Below are positions 26,476-34,577 of a stretch of DNA of 64,000 nucleotides, one piece after another; position 1 is the first letter of the stretch; each line of letters starts with the position of its first letter. Position numbers and translations under genes: made by a program. Under the pieces are notes generated by a model. It searched no databases. It was not told the origin of the DNA and saw only the letters and a list, made by a program, of their open reading frames with translations. The stretch comes from Alcanivoracaceae bacterium (GTDB lineage: Bacteria > Pseudomonadota > Gammaproteobacteria > Pseudomonadales > Alcanivoracaceae), in NCBI GenBank assembly GCA_023146255.1, contig JAGLCJ010000011.1, forward strand, positions 19,992-83,991. Reading direction: 5' to 3'.

Positions 26476-26503
26476 TGTCAGCCCGGAATTCCGGTTACTG
26501 ACA
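26476..26503. promoter_or_regulatory. Nested palindrome upstream of the FadL-type gene
   Basis: TGTCAG (26476-26481) and CTGACA (26498-26503) flank a perfect 12-bp palindrome CCGGAATTCCGG (26483-26494). It lies 32-59 bp before the porin start. It could be an operator or a leader hairpin; no clear promoter hexamers are seen around it. Confidence 0.5.
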
Positions 26504-26606
26504 GGATTGTTGTTATCTGCCCGAGACTTCCTGCAACTTCGGACAGCGTCCACCGGCCCCCCGGTGAATTCGTTTCCCTACCCGACCTGCCGGCCTCTGG
26601 TGTGGG

Positions 26607-26638
26607 AAAAAAAAGCCGTGCACAAGGCGTGTACGGCT
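26607..26638 (-). terminator. Intrinsic terminator after the DUF5666 gene
   Basis: On the minus strand an 8-bp stem (26631-26638 with 26614-26621) is followed by eight T residues. It separates the DUF6502-DUF5666 pair from the FadL-type unit, so the envelope cluster has at least two transcripts. Confidence 0.88.
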
Positions 26639-26675
26639 CTGGAAACAACGCCAATAAACGCGTTGTGTGTGCTCT

Positions 26676-28220
26676 TTATCTGAGTAGCACCTCGCCGCCT
26701 TGCAGCAACGCTCCGTCATACCAGGCGTTGCTGATCTCGACGTAGCTACCCGGCGCCAGGCCATTCAGAAATTCAGTTGTGTCGGTATTTGCGCAGGGGA
26801 AAAGCGGCAAATCCGATTGCGCCAGACACAGCCCGGCTTCGATCAAAGTAATGACACCATCGACGGTTTTAATCCGGAGGCTGTCGGCACTGGCGGCATT
26901 AAACGGAATGCCGGCGACAGAGAAGGTTCCGCTGACGGAGTTAACGGCAGATATCTCGCCGTGAAGAAGAATGTCCTGTTTGGCAGCAGAGTCATCTATC
27001 TGTGCGGAGGTGACAAAAAGTTGGCCGAGGCTGTCAGTGAATGCAGAAATGGAAATCCGCGCACCATCGGAGAAGTTTCCGGTATTGGCGGCGCCGGGAA
27101 TAATCAGGGCGGTCTGGCCCAACACCGAAATCACATCGCCGAGGATGTGGTCGATAGGCGCTTCAATGCGTACCAGAGGGTCACGCGACGACAGACGAGT
27201 TGCCGTGATCACGCCGTTAGCGGTATCGAGTACGCCGTCCACTTCAACCCGGGCGCCAAGCGCCAGATCACGCAAGGTGTTGACGCCGGTCGCCAGCAAA
27301 CCTTCAAGATGAACGAGCTGGCCATCCAGACTGATGGTCAGCGGCAGTAACTGAATATCGGTAATGACACCGTCGAATGCAGCAGGGATCTGTGCCGGCA
27401 CTGAAGCTTTGCTGGAGAAAAGGCCCAGCCCTTCCGGCTGGCAGATCAAGCGGTGCGCCGTTTGCAAACGCTCATCGCTGAGAAAAGTAGTGCTCGCGGA
27501 AGCCTGTATCACCACCTTGCTGCCATTGCTCAGGCCGGCATGGCAGTTTTCCAGAGCAATTCCATCGAGACTGATGCGTTGATTGCGGATGCGGAAACCG
27601 CTGGCATCCAGATCGCTAATCCGACCGACAATTTGCCAGTCGAGTGGGGCGTCACCAAGCAGGCTCAGGCGAGTGGCGCGAACCGAACCGAAGCTGTTCG
27701 GCATGCCGGCGACCGCCACCAGATCACCCGGCTGCAACAGAGCAGGATCGTCACCCGGTACGGACAGCAGGGTGTCGGCTGTAGTAAACACTGGCTGGCC
27801 GAGAACGGTCAGCGGCGCCACGCTGGTGACCGGGCCAATCACCTGATGCCAGGCGTCAATGGCAATGGCAGTCCCTTGCATAAGATCGTCGCTGGCATCC
27901 TCGGCCAGCAGGTATTCCAGTGTGATGCCGAGCGGCAGCCCCTGGCCCTCGGCATTAACCGAATTGGCGGCCACCGGTCGGCCATCGAGGCGAACAATCG
28001 CGTCCTCGGCAATCGGGAAGTGGCGGTTGCCACCAACCCAGATCGAACCATAGCCGGAAGCGGTGCCGCTGCCGGAACCACCGATGCCGCCTTCGGCAAC
28101 CTCATCGCCACCACGGGGTTCGCCGCTTGACGGTGAGCGGGTTGCATCCGGGTTGCCGCAGGCGGCCAGTATCAGACTGGCCAGACTCAGGCAGGCGGGC
28201 AGGATCAGGCGCGGGCTCAT
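26676..28220 (-). CDS. DUF5666-repeat lipoprotein
   Basis: A 514-residue protein with a lipobox (LSLASLILAAC, Cys21), a Gly/Ser-rich linker (about 32-57), and a series of small beta-barrel-like repeats of the DUF5666 type, for example GVITDIQLLPLTISLDGQLV, GARVEVDGVLDTANGVITAT and VISVLGQTALIIPG. It overlaps the upstream DUF6502 gene by 4 bases (ATGA) and is followed by its own terminator. DUF6502 and DUF5666 genes are often neighbours in proteobacteria, as far as I recall. No function is established. Confidence 0.8.
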   Translation of the reverse strand: MSPRLILPACLSLASLILAACGNPDATRSPSSGEPRGGDEVAEGGIGGSGSGTASGYGSIWVGGNRHFPIAEDAIVRLDGRPVAANSVNAEGQGLPLGITLEYLLAEDASDDLMQGTAIAIDAWHQVIGPVTSVAPLTVLGQPVFTTADTLLSVPGDDPALLQPGDLVAVAGMPNSFGSVRATRLSLLGDAPLDWQIVGRISDLDASGFRIRNQRISLDGIALENCHAGLSNGSKVVIQASASTTFLSDERLQTAHRLICQPEGLGLFSSKASVPAQIPAAFDGVITDIQLLPLTISLDGQLVHLEGLLATGVNTLRDLALGARVEVDGVLDTANGVITATRLSSRDPLVRIEAPIDHILGDVISVLGQTALIIPGAANTGNFSDGARISISAFTDSLGQLFVTSAQIDDSAAKQDILLHGEISAVNSVSGTFSVAGIPFNAASADSLRIKTVDGVITLIEAGLCLAQSDLPLFPCANTDTTEFLNGLAPGSYVEISNAWYDGALLQGGEVLLR

Positions 28221-29035
28221 CGTTCGCCCTCCTGATCTTCGAAATAGTAGATGCCAAGGCCGGCGCGAACCTTGCCGGTGCCGGGAATACCCGGGTTGAT
28301 ATCGCGGTCGTGATGGCGCAACCAGCGATCGAATTCCACCAGCACCTCGTGGCCGCGCTCGGACACCATCCGATGCAGCTCATCAAGGCACTCCTGCGGC
28401 AGGTTGTCGTAAGACACCTTTAGCTGGAAGCGTGAGTCGTTGGCCGGGGCATTAAGGTTATGGGAAATGGTTTCGGCCAGATCGCCAACGTCGGTGCCCA
28501 TGATCTTCATGATCTGCGTTTCATCCTTGCTCGGCACATAGGCCTTCTTCATCAGGTAGATACGACGACCTGCGTCCATCTTGACGATGCCGGCCTGGCG
28601 CAATTCGTCGAGCACCGCCCGCGGGGTGAGATCACCACCGACATCTCCGACCAGACTGGTAAAGGAGGCCGGGCCTTCAAACTTCAGCGCCTGCGGTTCG
28701 TGATCACTGGTCAGGTAGGACGGGTTTGAACACCAGGTCGAAATCACCCGGGCAGCACGATGAAAGGTGTTACCCAGCTCACGATCGGCCAGCGCTGGCT
28801 CGCGCTTGATCCGCAGCACTTCCTTGCGCGACAGGCCAGTGACCAGCGCCACCCGGCTGACGGTCTGTTTGCGGCCCTTGATGGTGAAATCCCTGTCCGC
28901 CACCTCGACAAACACCTGCCGCGCGATCTGATCGAAGGTCGCGTAGGTGATCTTGTTGGCCAGCAGTACGCGCACGATCGGGCGTAGCAGTCGGGCCAGA
29001 GCAAGGAGGACGGTGTTGATCACTCTATCGTTCAT
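28217..29035 (-). CDS. DUF6502 family protein, possible DNA-binding regulator
   Basis: A 272-residue cytoplasmic protein starting MNDRVINTVLLALARLLRPI. VSRVALVTGLSRKEVLRIKR (about 60-80) reads as a helix-turn-helix, and RAVLDELRQAGIVKMDAGRR (about 152-172) as a winged-helix-like segment. It has no signal peptide. I choose the ATG at 29035; a TTG 12 codons upstream is possible. It lacks a ribosome-binding site, and promoter-like hexamers end 7 bases before the ATG, so the transcript may be leaderless. It overlaps the DUF5666 gene by 4 bases. Regulation of the downstream envelope genes is an inference. Confidence 0.72.
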   Translation of the reverse strand: MNDRVINTVLLALARLLRPIVRVLLANKITYATFDQIARQVFVEVADRDFTIKGRKQTVSRVALVTGLSRKEVLRIKREPALADRELGNTFHRAARVISTWCSNPSYLTSDHEPQALKFEGPASFTSLVGDVGGDLTPRAVLDELRQAGIVKMDAGRRIYLMKKAYVPSKDETQIMKIMGTDVGDLAETISHNLNAPANDSRFQLKVSYDNLPQECLDELHRMVSERGHEVLVEFDRWLRHHDRDINPGIPGTGKVRAGLGIYYFEDQEGER

Positions 29036-29037
29036 AA

Positions 29038-29071
29038 TTGGGAAAATAATCCCAAATAATGTTTCGATCAA
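29038..29071 (-). promoter_or_regulatory. Promoter with overlapping 18-bp palindrome, DUF6502 gene
   Basis: Minus-strand TTGATC (29066-29071) and TATTTT (29043-29048) are 17 bases apart. The -10 hexamer lies inside TTGGGAAAATAATCCCAA (29038-29055), an inverted repeat with 6-bp arms. The position suits a repressor site, and the implied start of transcription falls at or next to the ATG. Confidence 0.5.
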
Positions 29072-29293
29072 GCAGGCACGAGCGTACCCCGACGAGTGGT
29101 ATCAGAAGATAGAATGAGGATGGCTCAGAAACTGATCCGGGTTGTCGGTTCTATCTATATGATTAAAAAGGAAATATTTTGGAGCTGCGGCGGGACGTCA
29201 GTTGCCGGTATTTTTTCGGCAAAGACAAACAGACCCCTGCCGATTTCCGTCGGCAGGGGAGAACAAAAAAGTCAGGGGTTGGTCAGGACGGCG
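29072..29293. other. Intergenic region with minus-strand hairpin
   Basis: No supported gene. CCCCTGCCGA (29234-29243) and TCGGCAGGGG (29250-29259) form a 10-bp stem that, on the minus strand, is followed by T-rich sequence and would end the WS/DGAT transcript. The rest is AT-richer than average, including around 29150-29180. Confidence 0.6.
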
Positions 29294-30682
29294 TTAAACC
29301 CGGTCGAGCAACTGTTCCAGCTCATCCAGCGCATCGCCGGTATAGACAGCAAGACGCTGCATGCTTGGCAGGGTGTCACGGCAGCCGGTGTAGCCGAAGT
29401 TGAGTGAATCGGCATAGCTCAGGCAGGTGATGTTGAGGGCGCCGCCATGGGCAATCAGCGACACCGGATACATGGCCTCTAACCGGGCCCCCTGGAAGTA
29501 CAGCGCTTCGCGCGGGCCGGGCACATTCGAGATGGTGACGTTGAACACCGGCCGGGCGCGGCCGCCCAGACCAGTAGCCAGCTGCAGCATGTAGGGCGCC
29601 ATCAACAGCATGGTGTACTGGGTCAGGGTGCTGCGTGGCAGGGTCTGCAGGTGTTCCTTGGCGCTGCGGGTCGAGGCCTTGATCGCTTCCAGCCGGCGCA
29701 GCGGATCGGCCACATCGGTGGCCAGACTGGCAATCATAAAACTGATCGAGGTGCCGGTACCCTGATCATCGGCGGCGCGAATATTCACCGGGATGCCGGC
29801 GGTGAGCGGGTCGGCGGGCAGGGCGTTCTGCTCTTTCAGGAAGCGACGCAGGGCAGTGCTGCACAGGTACAGGACCACGTCGTTGAGCGAGGCATCGGCC
29901 TGATTGGCCAGCTCGCGCAGCGCCGACATGTTGTATTGCTGGGTAGCAAACCGACGCTGCGGTGTGACCCGCTTGTTCAGCACCGATGGCGGCCCGGCAA
30001 AGGGCCCGACCAGCGGGCTGCCTTGCTCGTGGCGCACCAGCTTGCCCAGTGCCCCGGCCAGTTTCGGCACAGTTTTCAGCTGGCTGCGAAGGGTCTCAAT
30101 GGCCGCCTCCAGACCATGGGCCTCGTGCGCCGGGTCGCCGCCAATCAGCTTGACCCGCTCTGGTCGTACCGTCCACGGTGGCGGCATATCAAGGGCATTG
30201 GGATCATTCGACAGCACCCGCTGCAACAGGCGCATGCCGCTGATGCCGTCAATCAGCGAGTGGTGCATCTTGGTGTAGAGAGCGAAGCGGTTATTCTCCA
30301 GCCCTTCAATGATGTGGCTCTCCCACAGCGGTCGATTGAAATCGAGTGGATGGCTGTGCAGGCGCGAGATCAGTATGCCAAGTTCACGTTCGCCGCCGGG
30401 CTTGGGCAGCGCCGAGTGGCGGACGTGGTAGTCGAGATCAAGATCGTTGTCGATCTTCCAGGCCGGGGTCAGGGTGCGGCCGATCTTGCCGGGATTGAGC
30501 AGCTTGTGATTCCACGGCGGAGCGAAATCCCGGCCAACCTTCATCCGCGCAACCAGATCACGCAGGAAGGTATCCGGCGCCCCGTCCGGCAGGGAGAAAA
30601 TCTGCAGGTTGCCGACATGCATCGGGGTGTCATCGGATTCCACCGCCAACCAGGCGGCGTCGAGGGTCTTCATGCGCTTCAT
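29294..30682 (-). CDS. Wax ester synthase/diacylglycerol acyltransferase (WS/DGAT), copy 1
   Basis: A 462-residue protein with the N-terminal DTPMHVGNLQIFSLPDG, the catalytic HHSLIDG (HHxxxDG, near residue 145) and the C-terminal NVTISNVPGPREALYFQGA (PLW is also present at RPLWESHI). It joins acyl-CoA to fatty alcohols or diacylglycerol, making storage wax esters or triacylglycerol at the inner membrane. I start at the ATG at 30682; another ATG follows three codons later. The frame is open about 200 codons upstream, but that part is not family-like. It is divergent from pyk. Confidence 0.92.
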   Translation of the reverse strand: MKRMKTLDAAWLAVESDDTPMHVGNLQIFSLPDGAPDTFLRDLVARMKVGRDFAPPWNHKLLNPGKIGRTLTPAWKIDNDLDLDYHVRHSALPKPGGERELGILISRLHSHPLDFNRPLWESHIIEGLENNRFALYTKMHHSLIDGISGMRLLQRVLSNDPNALDMPPPWTVRPERVKLIGGDPAHEAHGLEAAIETLRSQLKTVPKLAGALGKLVRHEQGSPLVGPFAGPPSVLNKRVTPQRRFATQQYNMSALRELANQADASLNDVVLYLCSTALRRFLKEQNALPADPLTAGIPVNIRAADDQGTGTSISFMIASLATDVADPLRRLEAIKASTRSAKEHLQTLPRSTLTQYTMLLMAPYMLQLATGLGGRARPVFNVTISNVPGPREALYFQGARLEAMYPVSLIAHGGALNITCLSYADSLNFGYTGCRDTLPSMQRLAVYTGDALDELEQLLDRV

Positions 30683-30841
30683 GTGCAGTCCCGAGTCAGT
30701 GGCCGTGTGCCGGACAGCTCTGATACCGGCACGATGCATGCAGCTTAGCGGTTGATCGGCGAAATGAAAATTTTTCCGCACAGGCAAACGGTAACAGATT
30801 CCGCTGGTATCCTTGTCACCACATTGCTCACGGATATGACC

Positions 30842-32287
30842 ATGTTCAGACGTACCAAGATTGTTGCCACCATCGGCCCGGCCAGTTCCCCCGAGGCCAT
30901 GCTCGACCGGCTGATTACCGCCGGCGTGAACGTGTTCCGGCTCAACTTCTCCCATGGCAGTGCCGACGACCATCGTCAGGTTGCCGCCCGTATCCGTGCG
31001 GCAGCGGACCAGCAGCAGCGCACGGTGGCGATTCTGGCCGACCTGCAGGGGCCGAAGATCCGCATTGGCCGGTTTCGCGATGGCCCGGTGGTGCTCAGGC
31101 ACGGCCAGCCGTTTGTGCTGGATGCCGGTATGGATGAACTGGCCGGCGAGGTCGACCGGGTCGGAATTACCTATAAAGAGCTGGTCTCTGATTGCCGCGT
31201 GGGTGACACCCTGCTGCTGGATGACGGCCTGATTGAAATGCGGGTCGATGAGATCCGTGACAATGCCTTGCATTGCACCGTGACCGTTGGCGGCAAGCTG
31301 TCGAACAACAAGGGCGTGAATCGCAAGGGCGGCGGCCTGACCGCGCCGGCCCTGACGGAAAAGGATCTGGCCGACATCATCATTGCTGCGGATATGGGCG
31401 TCGATTATCTGGCGCTGTCATTTCCGCGGGATGCGGCTGATGTTGATCTGGCCCGCGAGCGTTACCGTGCCGCCGGAGGTGAGGGTGGCATTATTGCCAA
31501 GATTGAGCGGGCAGAGGCGGTCAGCAATACCGCGGTGCTTGATGACATTATCTGTGCCTCTGACGGTGTCATGGTGGCGCGTGGTGATCTCGCCGTGGAA
31601 ATCGGCGATGCCGAGCTGGTCGGTGTGCAGAAGCATATTATCCAGCGCGCCCGCGACCTTGATCGCTTTGTGATTACGGCAACGCAGATGATGGAGTCGA
31701 TGATTCACAGCCCGCAGCCGACCCGGGCGGAAGTGTCGGATGTGGCCAATGCCGTGCTTGATGGCACCGACGCGGTGATGCTGTCGGCAGAGACCGCCGT
31801 GGGCGATCACCCGGAAGCCACCGTGCGCGCCATGCACCGCATCATCATGGGTGCAGAGCGCACCTATCAGACCCATATGTTGAAAGCACGACCGATGGCG
31901 GATCAGGAAAAAATCGACGAAGCCATCGCCGGGGCGGCCATGGCGGTGGCCAATCATCTTGATCGGGTCAAGGCCATCATCAGCATGACGGAAACCGGCA
32001 ACACCCCAAGAATGATGTCGCGGATTCGTTCCGGCCTGCCGATCTTTGCCTTCACGCCGCACGCGCATACGCGGCGCAAGCTGGCGATCTATCGCGGTGT
32101 CGAAACGGTGCACTTCGACAGCGCCGCGATTCACCCGGATGAGATTAATGCCCGCGCCGTCGAGTTGCTGGTGCAGATGCAGGTGGCCGGTCCCGGCGAC
32201 CGCGTTATTCTCACCAAGGGTGATTACCTTGCCGTCCATGGCGGTACCAACACCCTGAAAATTGTCGAAATCAACCAGGAATCGTGA
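30842..32287 (+). CDS. pyk: Pyruvate kinase
   Basis: A 481-residue enzyme: MFRRTKIVATIGPASSPEAM at the start, LADLQGPKIRIG, the active-site signature MVARGDLAVEIG, ITATQMMESMIHSPQPTRAE, and a C-terminal allosteric domain. It converts phosphoenolpyruvate and ADP to pyruvate and ATP. The second of two close ATGs (30842) is chosen because ACGGA lies 8 bases upstream. The next three genes overlap or touch one another in one operon. Confidence 0.96.
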   Translation: MFRRTKIVATIGPASSPEAMLDRLITAGVNVFRLNFSHGSADDHRQVAARIRAAADQQQRTVAILADLQGPKIRIGRFRDGPVVLRHGQPFVLDAGMDELAGEVDRVGITYKELVSDCRVGDTLLLDDGLIEMRVDEIRDNALHCTVTVGGKLSNNKGVNRKGGGLTAPALTEKDLADIIIAADMGVDYLALSFPRDAADVDLARERYRAAGGEGGIIAKIERAEAVSNTAVLDDIICASDGVMVARGDLAVEIGDAELVGVQKHIIQRARDLDRFVITATQMMESMIHSPQPTRAEVSDVANAVLDGTDAVMLSAETAVGDHPEATVRAMHRIIMGAERTYQTHMLKARPMADQEKIDEAIAGAAMAVANHLDRVKAIISMTETGNTPRMMSRIRSGLPIFAFTPHAHTRRKLAIYRGVETVHFDSAAIHPDEINARAVELLVQMQVAGPGDRVILTKGDYLAVHGGTNTLKIVEINQES

Positions 32288-32622
32288 TGAGTGATGCAGA
32301 GCAACGCTACCAGCAGTTTATCGAGCAGATCGCCGGCAAGGATGAGCTGTTCGTCCTCAGTGACGGTGAGTCCTTTGCCCTGCTGAACAGTGATGGCGAA
32401 GAGTGCCTGCCACTGTGGGCCGATGCCGATTCTGCCCAGCAATGGAGCAACGACCCGGCACTGGTGCCGCGGGCAATCACCATGGACGTCTGGTTCGAGC
32501 GCTGGGTGCCAGGGCTGACCGGCGACAATATCCAGGTGGCGGTGAACCCGGGTGAGTCCGGCGACGCCGTGGTGCTCAGTGCCGAAGAGCTGGCCGATGC
32601 CATGCAGGCCGGTGATGGCTGA
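32287..32622 (+). CDS. DUF2750 family protein
   Basis: A 111-residue acidic protein. LFVLSDGESFALLNSDGEEC and LPLWADADSAQQW, followed by DVWFERWVPGL, fit the DUF2750 family, whose function is unknown. Its ATG overlaps the pyk stop codon by one base (TGATG), so it is translationally coupled to pyruvate kinase, and its end overlaps the next small gene by 8 bases. Confidence 0.85.
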   Translation: MSDAEQRYQQFIEQIAGKDELFVLSDGESFALLNSDGEECLPLWADADSAQQWSNDPALVPRAITMDVWFERWVPGLTGDNIQVAVNPGESGDAVVLSAEELADAMQAGDG

Positions 32623-32788
32623 TATCCTGCCGTTCCGCAAACCTGCAGCAAAAAAGAAGGGGCTGTGCCAGCACGGCTTCCATCAATGGCAGGTTTGCAA
32701 GGAACAGCGCTTTGACGTCAAACAGGGCCGGCTGCTGACGGTGCTGCGTTGCAGCCGCTGCGGGCTGGAAAAAGTGGAGGCCCGTTGA
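32615..32788 (+). CDS. Small zinc-ribbon-like protein
   Basis: This 57-residue protein starts MADILPFRKPAAKKKGLCQH. It has four cysteines, two in the central CQHGFHQWQVC and two in a terminal CSRCG, together with histidines, so a small zinc-binding fold is likely. The gene overlaps the end of the DUF2750 gene and its TGA overlaps the TTG of the next one. I do not know a named family. Confidence 0.7.
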   Translation: MADILPFRKPAAKKKGLCQHGFHQWQVCKEQRFDVKQGRLLTVLRCSRCGLEKVEAR

Positions 32789-33078
32789 CCTTCTTCTCGA
32801 CTGCAGCGGAGCAGGATCCTGTGGTGTCCTGCCGTCCCCATTGTGGTGCCTGCTGCATTGCTCCTTCGATCAGCTCGCCGCTACCGGGCATGCCGGACGG
32901 CAAGCCTGCCGGTATGGCCTGTCTCCATCTTGATCAACAGATGCGCTGCCGGATCTTTGCTGATCCGGCCAGGCCGGCGGTGTGTGACTCGCTTCAGCCG
33001 CGCTGGTCCATGTGTGGTGATGGCCCGCGGGCAGCCTCGATGAATCTTGCGGAGCTCGAACGGCTGACCATGCCCTGA
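32785..33078 (+). CDS. YkgJ-family cysteine-cluster protein
   Basis: About 97 residues with the cysteine pattern CRPHCGACCIAPS, CLHL, CRIFADPARPAVC and a late MCG, which identifies the YkgJ/CxxCxxCC family, predicted to bind zinc or iron-sulfur. The likely start is the TTG at 32785, overlapping the stop of the preceding gene; an ATG at 32749 would give a longer overlap with no family support. It closes the pyk operon. Confidence 0.8.
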   Translation: MTFFSTAAEQDPVVSCRPHCGACCIAPSISSPLPGMPDGKPAGMACLHLDQQMRCRIFADPARPAVCDSLQPRWSMCGDGPRAASMNLAELERLTMP

Positions 33079-33140
33079 AAGGTTGTTGCGCGGCCGCGCT
33101 GGCGGTACAAAGGAAGACCGCGAGCCACCGGACAGTCGTG

Positions 33141-34517
33141 ATGAGCAGCTATCGCACCGAGAAGGATTCGCTTGGCGAAGTGCGTGTTCCCGCCGACGCC
33201 CTGTGGGGCGCCCAGACCCAGCGTGCCATAGATAACTTCCGCATCGCCCGCCCGTTACCAAACCGGTTTATCCGCAGCGTCGCGCTGATCAAGGTCACCG
33301 CTGCGGAAGTGAATCAGGCGCTTGGCCTGTTACCGACCGACAAGGGAGCGGCGATTGCCAAAGCCGGATCGCGTATTGCCGACGGCGAGTTCGCGGACCA
33401 GTTTCCGGTCGACGTTTTCCAGACCGGCTCCGGCACCTCCACCAATATGAACGTCAACGAAGTGATCGCCCACCTGTGTCAGCAAGGAGGCACAACGGTC
33501 AGCGCCAACGACGACGTCAATCTCGGCCAAAGCAGCAACGACACCATCCCCAGTGCCATTCATGTCAGTGCCGTGCTGGCGCTGGTGCAGCAATTGCTGC
33601 CGGCGCTGCGGCAACTCAACGACACCATTCGAAGTCGTGCAGTTGAGCTGGCAGAGCAGGTCAAACCCGGCCGCACCCACCTGATGGATGCCATGCCGAT
33701 TACTTTCGGTCAGCAACTGACAGGCTGGTCGGTGCAGCTGGAACATGCCGAGGGCAAGCTGACCGGCGCCCTGCATGGTCTGCTGCGCCTGCCGCAGGGC
33801 GGCACCGCGGTGGGCACCGGGGTGAACTGCCACCCGCAATTTGCTGAACGTTTCTGTTCGCACCTGAGCGAAAAGACCGGCCAGCATTTCCAGCCGATGG
33901 ATTCCTTTTTTGCCGGCCAGGGTGCCATTGACCGGCCGCTGGCCTTGTCCTCGGCGCTGCGCGGACTCGCGGTGGTGCTGATGAAAATCTGCAACGATCT
34001 GCGCTGGATGAATTCCGGGCCGCAGCATGGCCTCGCCGAGATCATGTTGCCGGCAGTGCAGCCGGGCTCATCGATCATGCCCGGCAAGGTCAACCCGGTG
34101 ATCTGCGAATCGGTCTGCATGGTGGCCGCGCAGGTCATGGGGCTGGACCAGGCCAACGCCATCGCCGCCCAGAGCGGCAATTTCGAGCTTAACGTGATGT
34201 TGCCGCTGGTAGCGGATAACCTGCTTGGCATGATTGCCATGCTCGCCAATGGCATGGCCATGCTCGATCAACGAGCGATGCGGGGATTTCGGGTAAATAG
34301 TGAGCATCTGGCCGAAACCATCAATAAAAACCCGATTCTGGTGACAGCCCTGAACCCGTTGATCGGCTACAACGCCGCAGCGGAGATCGCCAAGGAGGCG
34401 TTTCGCAGTGGCCGGCCGGTGATCGACGTGGCCTGTGAGAAGACCGATCTGTCCCGTGAGCAACTTGAAAAGCTGCTTGATCCGGTCAAACTCACCCGCG
34501 GCGGTACCGAATTCTGA
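33141..34517 (+). CDS. fumC: Class II fumarate hydratase
   Basis: A 458-residue protein with YRTEKDSLGEVRVPADALWG at the start, GSGTSTNMNVNEV, the active-site region VKPGRTHLMDAMPITFGQQ and the superfamily signature GSSIMPGKVNP. It hydrates fumarate to malate and is the oxidation-stable, iron-free type. The ATG at 33141 is preferred over the adjacent GTG. A small GC-rich inverted repeat follows the stop. Confidence 0.97.
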   Translation: MSSYRTEKDSLGEVRVPADALWGAQTQRAIDNFRIARPLPNRFIRSVALIKVTAAEVNQALGLLPTDKGAAIAKAGSRIADGEFADQFPVDVFQTGSGTSTNMNVNEVIAHLCQQGGTTVSANDDVNLGQSSNDTIPSAIHVSAVLALVQQLLPALRQLNDTIRSRAVELAEQVKPGRTHLMDAMPITFGQQLTGWSVQLEHAEGKLTGALHGLLRLPQGGTAVGTGVNCHPQFAERFCSHLSEKTGQHFQPMDSFFAGQGAIDRPLALSSALRGLAVVLMKICNDLRWMNSGPQHGLAEIMLPAVQPGSSIMPGKVNPVICESVCMVAAQVMGLDQANAIAAQSGNFELNVMLPLVADNLLGMIAMLANGMAMLDQRAMRGFRVNSEHLAETINKNPILVTALNPLIGYNAAAEIAKEAFRSGRPVIDVACEKTDLSREQLEKLLDPVKLTRGGTEF

Positions 34518-34577
34518 CGGCGGCTTACCGGCCGCCGGCCCGTTACGGAACCAACAATACCAACAGAGGACTCGATC

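Noticed and set aside
29096..29407. 103-codon plus-strand frame between DUF6502 and WS/DGAT
   Set aside because: Its 3' half is antisense to WS/DGAT and crosses a hairpin; no ribosome-binding site or motif.
30683..31273. N-terminal extension of WS/DGAT copy 1 by about 200 residues
   Set aside because: The extension is antisense to the start of pyk and unlike any WS/DGAT; the family-like start is at 30682.
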